Source: Chara braunii (lineage: Eukaryota > Streptophyta > Charophyceae > Charales > Characeae). From it: a DNA stretch of 36,557 nucleotides. Positions 21,232 through 32,371 of the stretch are shown piece by piece. How positions within the stretch are numbered: position 1 is the first letter of the stretch; each line of letters opens with the position of its first letter. Both the position numbers and the translations under genes were made by a program. The stretch is from the NCBI GenBank assembly GCA_003427395.1, contig BFEA01000803.1, positions 359,420 through 395,976 of the forward strand, in the 5' to 3' direction. Below the pieces are notes generated by a model, which saw only the letters and a program-made list of their open reading frames with translations, made no database searches and was not told the origin of the DNA.

Positions 21232-22542
21232 TGTTATGAACCTGGTTGCTTGTTGCTAGATGACCAACATTCACTCACATAGACTTCCAGGTATGCCCAT
21301 ACATACACAAAAGGAAGGGGAGAGGATGGGAGTATCACACCGCACAAGGAGAAAGAAACACAACGGAATACTTGACCATGCGGTATGACAGAGTACACTA
21401 AAAGTGCAATTCGCTCCACAGAATCCTCACAGACTTGACCATGGGGTATGACAGAGTACACTGAAAGTGCGATTCGCTCTACAGAATCCTCACAACCAGT
21501 CACGAAGGAAAGTCGAGTAGATCACATCCAGAAAACAATGAAGCAAAGATAGTTCACACACAGTATTAACACTGTTTATTAAACTCAGAGTCTCGAATTG
21601 CCAAAATAACCCCAGAACTGTGATGCGCTGCTCAGAAATGCGCTCCTTCCCCCAACCCTGAACAACCGCTATCACTACCTCTAAGTCCCTGAAACAACCA
21701 GCGCCACCCAAATACTGCCTCTAGAGGGAAGCGCCAACCTGAAACAGGCCTCTGAGGCCAAGCGCCTCTCAGAGGGTGAAGAAGAAGACCAGAGCCACAG
21801 TCTCTGATGATGATGAAGTGCCAGAAGGCCTCTCTGATGAAGATCTTCAGCAGTGCCACCTCTTCTGATGAAGATGATCTCTGCAGCTATGGCTGCAGCG
21901 CTACTACCCTGAAACCCTACTCCTGAGGAGGGTTCAGCATGGCACCAACTTCTCCTGCTCCCAACAGACTCCAACTAGCCCGAACCTCTGAACAGCCCCT
22001 CGTGCTGTCAGAGAACAGCGCAGGTCCCAGCTATGGCCGGTGCTTCGAAGGTCCGTCTATGTCTATCTCCTCCAACGTTGAAGCTGTACCACCTCAGTTC
22101 ACGCGTTGTGCAGCCGCGATGTACGTGGTACCAACTGCCAAAAGCCTCAAACAGACTTCCCTAATCCTATTCATAGTCTACCCTAGCCTAGACACGACCT
22201 AGACCGGACTGATTGGACTGACCGGTACCATTTCGGTTTCGGCCTCTAGGGCCTCTCCCTACCCGGCTATAGGCTATAGGACCAGTCTAACGGCATAGGC
22301 CCGTAAGCCCTTCTGTCCTAGTGGTAGCCCGGGTCTGCTATTCGCAGTTAGGGTAGCTGTAGGAAATTCAAGTTAGTGCGGGCCTGCAATTTTCCCGAAT
22401 TTACAGATACGTCCCTCACAAATTTTCCCCACGGGCAGATCACTCGGTTAGCCCTCAGCCAAACAAATTTGCAAATCTAACCTACCTATGTTACAGCCTC
22501 AAGTCGACGGGTCGCAGGCTGCAGAATCAACAAGTCATTGCA
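21232..22542 (-). repeat. OUTER 5' LTR
   Basis: 1311 bases, plus-strand ends TGTTATGAACC and CAAGTCATTGCA. A 63-base unit is tandemly duplicated (21370-21432 and 21433-21494) and single in the other LTR, which explains the length difference. Confidence 0.92.
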
Positions 22543-22776
22543 ACTGCACAGGAGCATACCTTCCCTTTTACTCTGCCTCCTGAAATAACGTGCAAGAGGG
22601 CCGTGAAGGCACACGGGGATGTGGGCAGCTGCTGCTCAACCACAATCAAAGTGGGCAGCCTTGTACGTAAGAGGCACAGTAAAAGGGGAGTTGCAAGAAC
22701 AATGGAACGGGTACCCCAAGGACAACCAAAAACTGTCTAATTATAAATTTTATTTTTATATGTTGGACTGTGACTG
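22543..22776. other. spacer between OUTER and ELEMENT 3, no gene
   Basis: 234 bases with an AT-rich right end. It holds ACTGTCTAAT at 22732-22741, which recurs directly after ELEMENT 3 at 31791-31800. ACTG at 22773-22776 is the likely left target-site copy. Confidence 0.6.
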
Positions 22777-23794
22777 TGCAAGGAAAATGAGCGATAGCGA
22801 ACTTCAGAAATCAAACAGCATCATACACATGAGACCGGATAGCCGTGACCTCGAACCAATAGCAGAATTGCATCACGAGTTTCACCAAATAAGAGCNCTT
22901 CAGAAATCAAACAGCATCATACACATGAGACCGGATAGCCGTGACCTCGAACCAATAGCAGAATTGCATCACGAGTTTCACCAAATAAGAGCGCAGCAAA
23001 AGCTCATAATTGACAATGCTGGAATAGTCTCATCATCATCAACGAAGAACCAATGTCGATATCCTATCTGGCGCTCGGCGCCCAGACTACAGATGGCAGA
23101 TCCTATCTAGACTATCTACAATGTCGCTGATGACGTCAACAACTCCCGAAGTACGAGCAGATCTCGGCCAATGCCGTTCGCCTCAAGCACCAGGTATGTC
23201 TCTCGTATCACTCACAACCTCGATCCCCAACTCACAGATGCCACATGCACTCAAGGAACCACCATGCGCCCCATCCAGTATACAGCAGCACAGCTCGGCT
23301 ATGGCTGCCTGCTCCTTCTAGATCGCCCGTGAGCGTGTGAGCGTTTGCCAGCGTTAGCGCAGCATGCAGCCAGTGCCCGAATCCCGAATGTGTGGGATGG
23401 CCCTTTCGTAAATGGAAGTGGCCTGCCTGCTTGTGTGCTGGCTGCGCTGGGCCCCTGCCCAGAAGCTTCCGGTAGGCCCAGGGAGGCTGAGCCCCAGTCC
23501 AAACGAATCAGGCCCTCGGCCTGTGGTGGTTGCCCGTGGCCAACTGCCCGCGGCTTGTGTTCGGTCCACATTCCGTATCTGGCCTAGGGCCTGCCTCTGT
23601 TACACACGATAAAGGCGGCCTGGGCCTGGGCGCTCTCAACCAACTGGCGCTGCACAACTGCCTGAATTTGCCCAGTTGCGTGATGACCCCAAAAAGAGGC
23701 CTGTAGGCCCTGGGTCAAGCCTGCCTTCACTTAGGGCGGCTGACTGTACAAAAAATAGGGCCCAGTAGGGCAGATCGAGGCCTTGAGCCTCGCA
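22777..23794 (-). repeat. ELEMENT 3 3' LTR
   Basis: Plus-strand start TGCAAGGAAAATGAG and end GAGCCTCGCA. A 95-base block (22802-22896) is repeated exactly at 22898-22992 with a single N at 22897; this looks like an assembly join. The U3 part has AGGCCTGTAGGCCCT at 23697-23711. Confidence 0.92.
22802..22992. repeat. 95-base direct duplication around a single N (probable assembly artefact)
   Basis: Both copies are identical and separated only by N at 22897. The partner LTR has the first block once, but shows its own N-centred duplication elsewhere (30837-31027). Confidence 0.85.
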
Positions 23795-23808
23795 TTCCCT
23801 CCTCCATA
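23795..23808 (-). other. ELEMENT 3 polypurine tract
   Basis: The minus strand reads TATGGAGGAGGGAA directly before the LTR start TGCGAGG. Confidence 0.75.
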
Positions 23809-26280
23809 CTTCGACAGTCCTCTGAGAAGTTTGGTGTTTTCCTTTCTGTAGTGACTTATCATAATGAGCGACAGCCTGTGGAGCGGTCTGCATTAGTTCC
23901 TCCCGAGGAAACCATCTGTCCTCCTTAGGATCAGTGTGATGTTTGAACCGAACGCGATAATGCAGCTTCGGCTTAGGAGGACGTCCCCTGGCTGTTGGTC
24001 TTGGAACTTGCATTTCCCTGTGGTCAACGATGTCATCGATGTCAACCTCTCCATTCATGGTTGGGGGCAGCATTGAGCAGCGAGAGGGAAACTGATCAGT
24101 TTCCTTGGAAGGTGCGAGTTTGGAAGCGTGAAACACAGGGTAAGTACGTAAGTGACCAGGGATGCGAATAACATATGACGGCCCATCCGGTTCATCCCCA
24201 ACAACATCTAGGATCTCCCATGGTCCAAAGTACTGCGGCATGAGCTTGTAGGAGATCCCGTGCTCCTGTCCCAGTTCTGAGGACTTAACCCAGACTCTCT
24301 CCCCTACCTGAAATGTAGATGGGCGGCGGTGCTTGCTCTCTGACTCTATCATCACCGCCTGTGCCTTGTGCATCTGTTCAACAGCCTGTTGCATCAGACA
24401 CTCGTATCGATACGCGGACTCTAAGGTTCCCGGTGCAGCAAAAGGCTGGTTGTCAGGTAGTTGGAAATCCAAGGGCAGTCTAGGCTTGAATGTCAGTAGC
24501 AGGCTGTTCGGGCTCACTCCTGTTGCGCTGTGCACAGCGTTGTTGTACAGGCTGGTGATGAGAGCAAGTTTCTCATCCCAGTCCACCTGGTTTGGCTTGA
24601 TGTAGTGTCTCAGCAAGTGTTGTACAGCGCGGTTCAACTGCTCTGCTTGCCCATTCGTCTCTGAATGGTTCCCTGATGTCATCTGTAGTTGCGTTCCTTG
24701 TTCTGCAGCTGCGGCTTTCCACAGCTCACTAGTAAATCGCGCACATCACGGTCACTCATTATAGATTTCGGCAGTCCAAAATCTTTGACCCAGTTCTCCG
24801 TAAACAGCTTAATCACATACTCGGTCTTAGCTGTTGCAGGCATTGCGACTAATCTAGCGTATTTACTAAACCTATCCACAACGGCATAGACATAACGCAT
24901 TCCACTCTTGTTGGTGACCAGCTTATCCATGAAATCTATGGACAGGCTCTCACCAGGCCTTTCCGGAATCGGAAGGGGCTTTAGTAGCCCAAGAGGAGCC
25001 TGTGTGCGTGGCTTGTCCCTCTGACAGACCTAACAAGTCTCCACATACAGCTTGGCGTTTTTCATCATCATGGGCCACCAGAACCTGTGCAGTAGATTAG
25101 CTGCAGCCTTTTTATAGCCAAAATGTCCGGTGTCATCATGACACTCTCCTATAAATAAACTACGCAAAGACTCTCTATTAGGCACACACAGACGTTTATT
25201 CGCTGCCTTCTCAAGGAACAACAAACTGTTGACCAGCTTAAACTTGGCAGAAGTCACCTTGTCCTTCGCCTCGAGTCTGCGTATGATCTCGGACATAAAC
25301 TGGTCCTCGCGATAGGCTTCCACCAAAGAGCAAGTAACAGCGTCCGCAAGTCTGAACTCAGTAATCAGCGCACCAAAGAAATCAGGCCTACATGATAAGG
25401 CATCAACAACTTTATTGTACTCCCCCTTGAGATACTGGGGTTCGAAGTCGTACTGTTCAATGACTTCGATCCAGTGCTTCAAGGCATCGAAGAGCACTGG
25501 CTGAGTTCTCATCCACTTCAAGGTCTGATGATCAGTCCTGACGATGAAGAACCTCCCAAGGAGGTAATGTCTCCAATGGGTCAGTGCCTTGTAAATCGCG
25601 TAGAGCTCCTTCTCATAGGTGGACCTAGCCAACTTCTGAGAGGGCATCTTTTTGGACATGTACTCGACTGACCTCAACTTTGGCCCCTCCTGCTGCGCGA
25701 GCACGACGCCTATGCCATATTGGCTAGCATCCATGGTTATTAGGTAGTTTCAAGACCACATGGTGAGTCAACGCATGCTTCAGATGTCTGAAAGCAGCCT
25801 CGCACCTGTCTGTCCACTCCCATGGGGTGTCAAGGCGCGCCAGATCCGTCAAAGGGGCGGCAACTATACTATATAGTAGTCGGTCATCCTTAAGAAGGAC
25901 CTCATCTCAGTCACAGACTGAGGACGCGGCCAATCACGAATGCTGGCCACCTTCGTGTCATCGGGTTTCAAACCCTCCGTGGAAATCTCATGACCCAAGT
26001 ACAAGATCCGGGTGCGACCAAACTCACATTTCTCCCCGTTGATCTTGAACTTGTGCTGCCGAAGGAGACCGAGGACTTTGTCTAAGTGCGCAACATGCTC
26101 CTCGACAGTCCTACTAAAAATAAGCATGTCATTGAGGTACACGATGACAAACTTATCTAAGTAGTAATGAAAGATCCGATTCATAGCGTCCTGGAAAAAA
26201 AAAAGAAAGGTGCCAGGAGCATTGCAAAGGTCGAAAGGCATCACCACAAACTCGTACAAACCGTTCTGTACCGGTTTGAA

Positions 26281-26421
26281 AAGCGGTTTTGTGTTGATCC
26301 TCGGGGCGTATTGCAATCTGATGGTACCTGGACTTCAGATCTATCTTACTNAAGCGGTTTTGTGTTGATCCTCGGGGCGTATTGCAATCTGATGGTACCT
26401 GGACTTCAGATCTATCTTACT
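26281..26421. repeat. 70-base direct duplication around a single N in ELEMENT 3 RT (probable assembly artefact)
   Basis: 26281-26350 equals 26352-26421 with N at 26351. The extra 71 bases shift the RT frame between SKIDLK and the MPF region, so part of the apparent decay may not be real. Confidence 0.85.
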
Positions 26422-27345
26422 AAAGTACCGACACCCTTGCACTCTATCTAGCAAGTCATCGATGCGTGGTAGGGGCTCTCGGTTCTTGAAAGTGATGGCA
26501 TTGAGGCCCCTATGGTCAATGCACATCCTCAAAGTTCCCCCCTTCTTCGGCACAAATAAGACAAGAGATCCGTAAGGGGAGACACTCGGCCGGATCCAAC
26601 CCTTCTCTACGAGTTCCTTGAGCTGCCGGCGAAGCTCGTCAAGCTCGCCTGGAGACATCCGATAGATCCTACCCTTCGGGATGCTAGACCCTGGGATAAT
26701 TTCTATCGTGTGGATGACCTCACTCTCGACAACCCCTTTCGGCTCTTCAAATAGATTAGGGTACTTAGCAACTACTCCCTCTATCTCCGGCGGCATTTTC
26801 ACCGGCTCGCCTGCCATAGAGACATAAACTAGATACATACCCGCCTCCGGATTGTGCTTATAATGATTGTAAAACGCGGCCGCACACATGCATCCGTGGG
26901 ACTCGATCAGGCTACTAACCTTAAACTTATGTAATCTGGGGGTCCCCCCACCTGGCAAAATGTGCTTGACCACTTTTCAGTCCCAGTCAAACTGAGGTTG
27001 TGCAACCGAAAGATAGTACATACCCAATAGAATGTCCATTGGGAGATCATCGCTGACTAGGAACAAGACACGATGTCTCAGTTCCCCTCCAGCGTACGGG
27101 AAAAAACACTCAATATCCTGAAGGTAGTCGTTGACCACCATGCGTTGTTTGTTGGCACAAGTCGACTCCACAGGTCGACTCAGGCGCTACACTTGCCCCT
27201 GTAAGCGCAGCCTCTCAACGCACGCGCGACTGATAAAGTTTCGTGTCGAGCAAGTGTCATAATAGGCCCCGGCCTTGCGGCCACCGATGACTACCTCGTT
27301 GATGAACATCTCACCCTTGGGGGCTTTAGGTCGTCCAAGAAGCTA

Positions 27346-27559
27346 ACGAGTCTGATCTAGACCACTCCTCCTCTAGCTCCTCTAAGGACTCAAACATATT
27401 CATCGAACAAAAGCTCGATGGATCTGAAGGTGTTTGCGGGACGACGATGGAGTCAGTAGCTTGGGCCATCTCTCGAGATGGTGAGGGTGTATCCACCACC
27501 TCGACCCTAGTAGGAACAACTACTATTCCTACTAGCCCGACGTGTTTCCCGGAGCATTG
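27346..27559 (-). other. ELEMENT 3 gag-protease junction, frame unclear
   Basis: About 215 bases between the gag stop and the first clear protease-side residues. An acidic reading (SLEELEEEWS) is visible near 27370, so this is probably a spacer like INNER's, now out of frame. Confidence 0.4.
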
Positions 27560-29414
27560 CTAACTGCTGGCCACGTTGCTTCTTACGGGAGCGGAGGATC
27601 CCAACGCCTGCCCCATCGTAGGCGGGATCTTCTCGGTCACCTTCTTATTGCGGCACTTGAATTGGTTATGGCCATATTGACCACAACGAACACAGGTCTG
27701 CCGGGTGTACTGGTCTCTCCACACGTCCTCAGTGAGACCCGCTTTCTCCCATGGAGGAGCGTTGGGGTCAACTTGACTCCTAGATCGAGAACCTCCACGG
27801 CGTCTACCGGTCGCCTTTCCTTTTTGGACTGAGGCAGCGATCCACCCCCTGAAGCCTCTACGCTACCCGCCTCTAAACCCACTCCTGCTTGGAAGTTGTC
27901 GTCCAATTCGATTGTAGAACCATTGTTGTCGACGAACATAATGTGACCCTTCGCCTTCCAGTTGGGAGGCAGTGTCTTCTTCCTACCGTCCGCCGTGGGT
28001 GTTTGTCCATCCCCTATCTTTGCCTCTAGGTCTAGGGCCTTCTTGCTGAATGAGGGGAAGTTGTGCATATTGATGTTGGCCTTACCTGCCAACTGATTCC
28101 TGAGAGGCATAGGGAAACATCTTAGGTAGGAGGTGAGTAAAACCTGGGGGTCATAGCGCACCCCAGGGACACAGATCAGACGCTCTACTGCATTTGTGGC
28201 CTCTCTTACCGACTTGAACTGTTTATGGTTTAGAGTTAGGATCGCGTCAGTGGCTTTTTGAGCCTCCTGAGGATCATGCCACTTGTCTTCCACCAGCTTA
28301 AGGAAGTCGTCCAGTTTCTGGTTGACCGCCCAAGCGCGGAAGTCATGACTGTATCCCTGCAGTTGCACTAAACCACTCAACCATCTTGCTGCACTCCCCT
28401 CTAAATAGGAGGCAACCACAAGCACTTCCTCGTGCGGCAAGGTAAGTTTACACTTGACATAGACTGACACTGACCTCAACCATGTGTCGAGGTCTTCGCC
28501 CCTCTTGTCCCCTGTAAAGGGTTTAGGGCCAGCGATGGTCGTCTTTGGAACCCACTGACTTTGTCCCGGTACTTGCACCATTTCGGGTTGTGGACCATGA
28601 GTTGTAGGCTGCTTCACTAACTGCTGCTGGGGCTGTGTACCCTGCGGCTGTCAGGCAGCGAGACAACAGGTTGCCCGCTTACAGCGACCTGCGACGGAGG
28701 TTGGGAGAACACTGTCTGTACAGGAATCTGTACACTAGGACCTGCTGAGAACCCTCGTGTTAACGGCATACCTAGGGAAGCGGCTTGGACCGATGCTGCG
28801 GAGACATATGGGGATACCCCAATCACCGGTGGGACAAAAGAAGGAGGATGTACAACGACCCAGGCGCCGGGCTTGGACGGCAATGGACCTGCCCGCGCTT
28901 GCCCTACCAGAATGGCCAGACTCTACTGAATGTCCTAAAGGAGAGCCGTGTGGTGGTCCTGCATTTCTACTACACCTAGCAGGACTGTCCGCAGTGTCCT
29001 CACATCTGCATCCATGTGCGTCAGGTCCATACCCTCTACCTCACTAATGTCCGCTTGTCTCCTCTGCATCCTTGCTCTTCTTCTAATCATTATTTCTTTC
29101 TCCGCCTTTATCTCTCCTAGAGCCTTCTGTAGTTGCGCCTCTTGCAGTGCTGCCTGCTATATGGCGATCTCATCGGGAGTCAACGCTATGGCCTGGCTTG
29201 CCATGACGCTAGTGGACTGACTCAGGGTCTGGGCAACCGTTGACCCGACGATCCCTGAACTGCTGGCCTGGGAACTCTGCTGCGCAGCAGTTGCCATGGC
29301 TGCTGAAGCTGCGGCTTCGCTTGCCAACGCCCCGCTGGCCTCTGCTGCCCTAGCTCTCTGCTGCCGCTGCTGTCTCTCCCTAAGTTGGCTGAACAGTAAT
29401 CACTCTCGGGTCAT
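27560..29414 (-). pseudogene. ELEMENT 3 gag
   Basis: ATG at 29412-29414. The N-terminal part is Gln/Ala/Ser-rich (QLRERQQRQQRARAAEASG) with a coiled-coil-like QAALQEAQLQKALGEIKAEK. In this one frame stops occur at 29400 (TGA), 29157, 28935 and 28923 (TAG). A Pro/Val-rich linker follows (28620-28883). After a shift near 28650 comes a long intact capsid-like segment (28617-27780): WVPKTTIAGPKPFTGDKRGE, DLDTWLRSVSVYV, ARWLSGL, FLKLVEDKWHDPQ. After another shift near 27775 comes the CCHC knuckle CVRCGQYGHNQFKC at 27653-27694, then TAG at 27560-27562. Role as for other gag proteins. Confidence 0.88.
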
Positions 29415-30740
29415 TATGCCACGTGGGCAATCGGACGCCTAGCTGGTCACAAGATCCGGTCGTCCTCAATAGTGGTATCCCTGTCGCTCATAAGTTACAG
29501 AACTGTACACAATCTGCACTAGGTCACTCTTTGATGCATACCGCAGCGTAATGCACAAACCGATTTAGAATAATTAAATAATTAATCGGTGGCTACGTCA
29601 GAGTATATACATTTGGGTCCAACAAGTAAGTTCAGATTCCTACAAACAAAACTAGTTTGACTTTGACTAGTTCGCAAATAGAAAGCACAATGAACAGAAA
29701 ACAGTTCTAAACTATGTTGGTTGTCAGATGTTAATGGTTGTACATCTAACTAATCAAAATAAAAATAGAATCATTTGTTGGGTCTGTTTGCAGAATGGAA
29801 TCTTACCCGAACTTATCACCTGGAATCCACCCCTCCCTCAGTTCTTCTTGAATGTCTCTTGTCGGCAGCATCCCTGAGCAATCCGGGCAGCGTGTATGTC
29901 TAAGGGTGTGCACACAGCCCACCTTTGTGCCCCGAGTCCTGCTGAGCTGGCCAGCCCTACACAATTTTTATCCTCACGTGCAGCAAGCCTTACAACGACC
30001 AATTGGCTGATCAGGAGGCGTTTTTATGGATGGCCCCCGAAGTCCTCAGGAATTATTTAACGTCGCAAACAGAACAACAATCACAACCAATGGAAGGTCC
30101 CCGCCGGTACTTATTTATAGACGTCTGGTCTCGTCTTTCCCATAGGGCTGGCCTGCCCCTCAGAACCCCTCTATACCGCAGCAAGCAAACAAAGGACAAA
30201 GCAGCAAAGCATGCGTGCTCTACTCCCGGTGGGTTGGCATGATGACCGTGACCTAGTGCTTCGTCTAGGGCCTTTCAGATAGCACCTCTCCTTCCAGATG
30301 TTCCACGTGAACACTGACGACTCTCAAGGTTGAGCGCACATGACTCCTCACATGAGAGGACTCTCAAGACAGAACACATCCTCACGGTAAGGAGTGTCGA
30401 AGAGGGTAGATAAGGTTAGGTGCAACGTACCTCAAAGTAGCTGCCCCCAATGACCCGATGACCCGATGTTGATTGTGATGACCGATCGCTGCTTCGGTAC
30501 AACCAGCATTGCACCGCCGTTCCACCTCAGCATCAATCACACATCGGACAGTTCTCATCACACTGCGAACACCCAATAATCACCACATAGTAGCCTTCCT
30601 GGCGATCCCCTCACCTCCTGGGTCGCCTCACTCGTCTCCACCCTCCTCACTACACACCTCCCACGGCCGCTCGCCCAGCAGACCGCGTGCATGCACCGCA
30701 TAGGCAGAAGACAAGCGCCAGATAAGCGCACCGTACCACA
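29415..30740 (-). other. ELEMENT 3 5' leader, no gene
   Basis: About 1.3 kb between gag ATG and PBS. A minus-strand CTATAAATAA lies at 30111-30120, upstream of gag, and could act as an internal TATA box; this is a motif match only. Short plus-strand ORFs here show no domain. Confidence 0.55.
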
Positions 30741-30752
30741 GCTCCGATACCA
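30741..30752 (-). other. ELEMENT 3 primer-binding site, initiator tRNA-Met type
   Basis: The minus strand reads TGGTATCGGAGC, one base from the perfect site, three bases from the LTR end CTTGCA. Confidence 0.85.
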
Positions 30753-30755
30753 AAT

Positions 30756-31790
30756 TGCAAGGAAAATGAGTGATAGCGAACTTCAGAAATCAAACAGCAT
30801 CATACACATGAGACCAGATAGTCGTGACCTCGAACAAATAGCAGAATTGCATCACGAGTTTCACCAAATAAGAGCACAGCAAAAGCTCATAATTGACAAT
30901 GCTGGAATAGTCTCATCATCATCAACGAAGANAATAGCAGAATTGCATCACGAGTTTCACCAAATAAGAGCACAGCAAAAGCTCATAATTGACAATGCTG
31001 GAATAGTCTCATCATCATCAACGAAGAACCAATGTCGATATCCTATCTGGCGCTCGGCGCCTAGACTACAGATGGCAGATCCTATCTAGCCTATCTACAA
31101 TGCCGCTGATGATGTCAACAGCTCCCCGAAGTACGAGCAGATCTCGGCCAATGCCGTTCACCTCGAGCACCAGGTATGTCTCTCGTATCACTCACAACCT
31201 CGATCCCCAACTCACAGATGCCACATGCACCCAAGGAACCACTATGCGCCCCATCCAGTATACAGCAACGCAGTTCGGCTATGGCTGCCTGCTCCTTCTG
31301 GCTCGCCCGTGAGCACGTGAGCGCTGGCCAGTGTTAGCGCAGCATCTTGCGCTGCATGCAGCCAGTGCCCGAATCCTGAATGTGTGGGCTGGCCCTTTCC
31401 TAAATGGAAGTGGCCTGCCTGCTTGCGTGCAGCCTGGCTGTGCTGGTCCCTTGCCCAGAAGCTTCCGAAAGGCCCAGGGAGGCTGAGCCCCAGTCCAAAC
31501 GAATCAGGACCTGGGCCTGTGGTGGTTGCCTGTGTCCAACTGCCCGCGGCCTGTGTTCGGTCCATGTTCTGTATATGGCCCAGGGCCTGCCTCTGTTACA
31601 CACGATAAAGGCGGCCTGGGCCTGGGCGCTCTCAACCAACTGGCGCTGCGCAACTGCCTGAATTTGCCCAGTTGCGTGATGACCCCAAAAAGAGGCCTGT
31701 AGGCCCTGGGTTGAGCCTGTCTTCACTTAGGGCGGCCGACTGTACAGAAAATAGGGCCCAGTAGGGCAGATCGAGGCCTTGAGCCTCGCA
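30756..31790 (-). repeat. ELEMENT 3 5' LTR
   Basis: 1035 bases matching 22777-23794. It carries a 95-base exact duplication around N 30932 (30837-30931 and 30933-31027) that the other LTR does not share at that place. AGGCCTGTAGGCCCT lies at 31693-31707. Confidence 0.92.
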
Positions 31791-31794
31791 ACTG

Positions 31795-31897
31795 TCTAAT
31801 GTCAAATGCTCTCGTTGTCTGCAATAGGACAAAGACTGCTCTGATTCTGAATCTATTCATCTGGGTGGAATTGGGGCTGTTGTGGGGAAAATCTATG

Positions 31898-31971
<74 letters not shown>

Positions 31972-32371
31972 CTCATGAAGAACCTGCAGCTTCAAAGAAA
32001 AGAAAAGAAAAGAAAAGAAAAAAAGAAAACTCATCATACGGGCTTAGCACAAATGTGAGGTTCGACTCTCGTGGAGGACATAATGTGCCAATACATCAAA
32101 AAGAGATTGGAGTGCGCAAGCGCACGCCAGCATCACCCTTCCACTCAGGCATGAAGAGAAAAAAGGGAAAAAAAGAGGGGAACAGAAAAACGAACAAGAA
32201 TAGAGGGCGTCTTGGTGTGAAGAAAGCGGACAGCTATGGCCACCAACAGCCTGGTAATGCCGAGGAGAGTAGTCGTCTGGTCAGATAACAGCATCAACAA
32301 CTAAATATAACTGCAATGCTGACCGGCCCCTGCGCTCAACGGCGAGCAGTTCGCAACCATGGTATGCCTGT
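31795..32371. repeat. microsatellite-rich intergenic DNA
   Basis: A CA run at 31898-31969 (with two CG interruptions) and an AAAAG run at 31994-32029, then purine-rich sequence. No gene. Confidence 0.85.

Larger units (their letters stand above)
4297..22542 (-). mobile_element. OUTER: minus-strand Ty3/gypsy chromovirus interrupted by a nested element
   Basis: Matching LTRs at 4297-5540 and 21232-22542 enclose, in minus-strand order, a PBS, leader, gag start (19733-19322), the inserted INNER element (19321-10319), the rest of gag (10318-9206), then protease, RT, RNase H, integrase and chromodomain down to 5574. Without the 9003-base insertion it is about 9.2 kb, a normal length. Every coding domain is recognisable, but several frameshifts and premature stops show it is inactive. 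Flanks agaaa (left) and actgc (right) do not match, so no clear target-site duplication survives. Confidence 0.9.
23636..27345 (-). pseudogene. ELEMENT 3 pol: protease, RT, RNase H, integrase, chromodomain
   Basis: Protease: DTCSTRNF near 27250 (Gly of D-T-G replaced by Cys) and DILLGMYYL; stops at 27343 and 27187. [25 protein letters not shown], then a 70-base duplication around N 26351 that breaks the frame, then VYLNDMLIFS, where the first catalytic Asp is Asn (codon 26131-26133). TFLFFFQDAM carries extra codons in a homopolymer. RNase H: MDASQYGIGVVLAQQ, YEKELYAIY. Integrase: ECHDDTGHFG and C-TAG-VC (stop 25030-25032) in the HHCC site, Asp 24934-24936, Asp 24751-24753, Glu 24641-24643. 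Chromodomain: DIDDIVDHREM, LHYRVRFKHH, EDRWFPREEL. The last frame reads through the polypurine tract and 53 codons into the LTR to 23636. Confidence 0.9.
22777..31790 (-). mobile_element. ELEMENT 3: minus-strand Ty3/gypsy chromovirus with both LTRs
   Basis: 9014 bases. LTRs at 22777-23794 and 30756-31790, PBS, 1.3-kb leader, gag, protease, RT, RNase H, integrase, chromodomain, polypurine tract. A 4-base duplication ACTG flanks it (22773-22776, 31791-31794). The LTRs differ by roughly 5% by eye, mostly transitions, so it is not recent. The RT active site is mutated to YLND and the protease site is altered, so it could only move with help from another copy. Confidence 0.92.

Noticed and set aside
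4270-22560. ACAGGAGTAT (left of OUTER) and ACAGGAGCAT (right of OUTER) as a target duplication
   Set aside because: Neither copy abuts an LTR end and there is a mismatch; likely chance.
27540-27562. GGGAAAC heptamer near the end of ELEMENT 3 gag
   Set aside because: It is not in slip phase with the frame that carries the zinc knuckle, and it lies after that frame's stop codon; the region is too decayed to interpret.
32040-32090. tRNA gene, because of GGTTCGACTC
   Set aside because: No matching acceptor stem, D-arm or anticodon arm could be placed around it.
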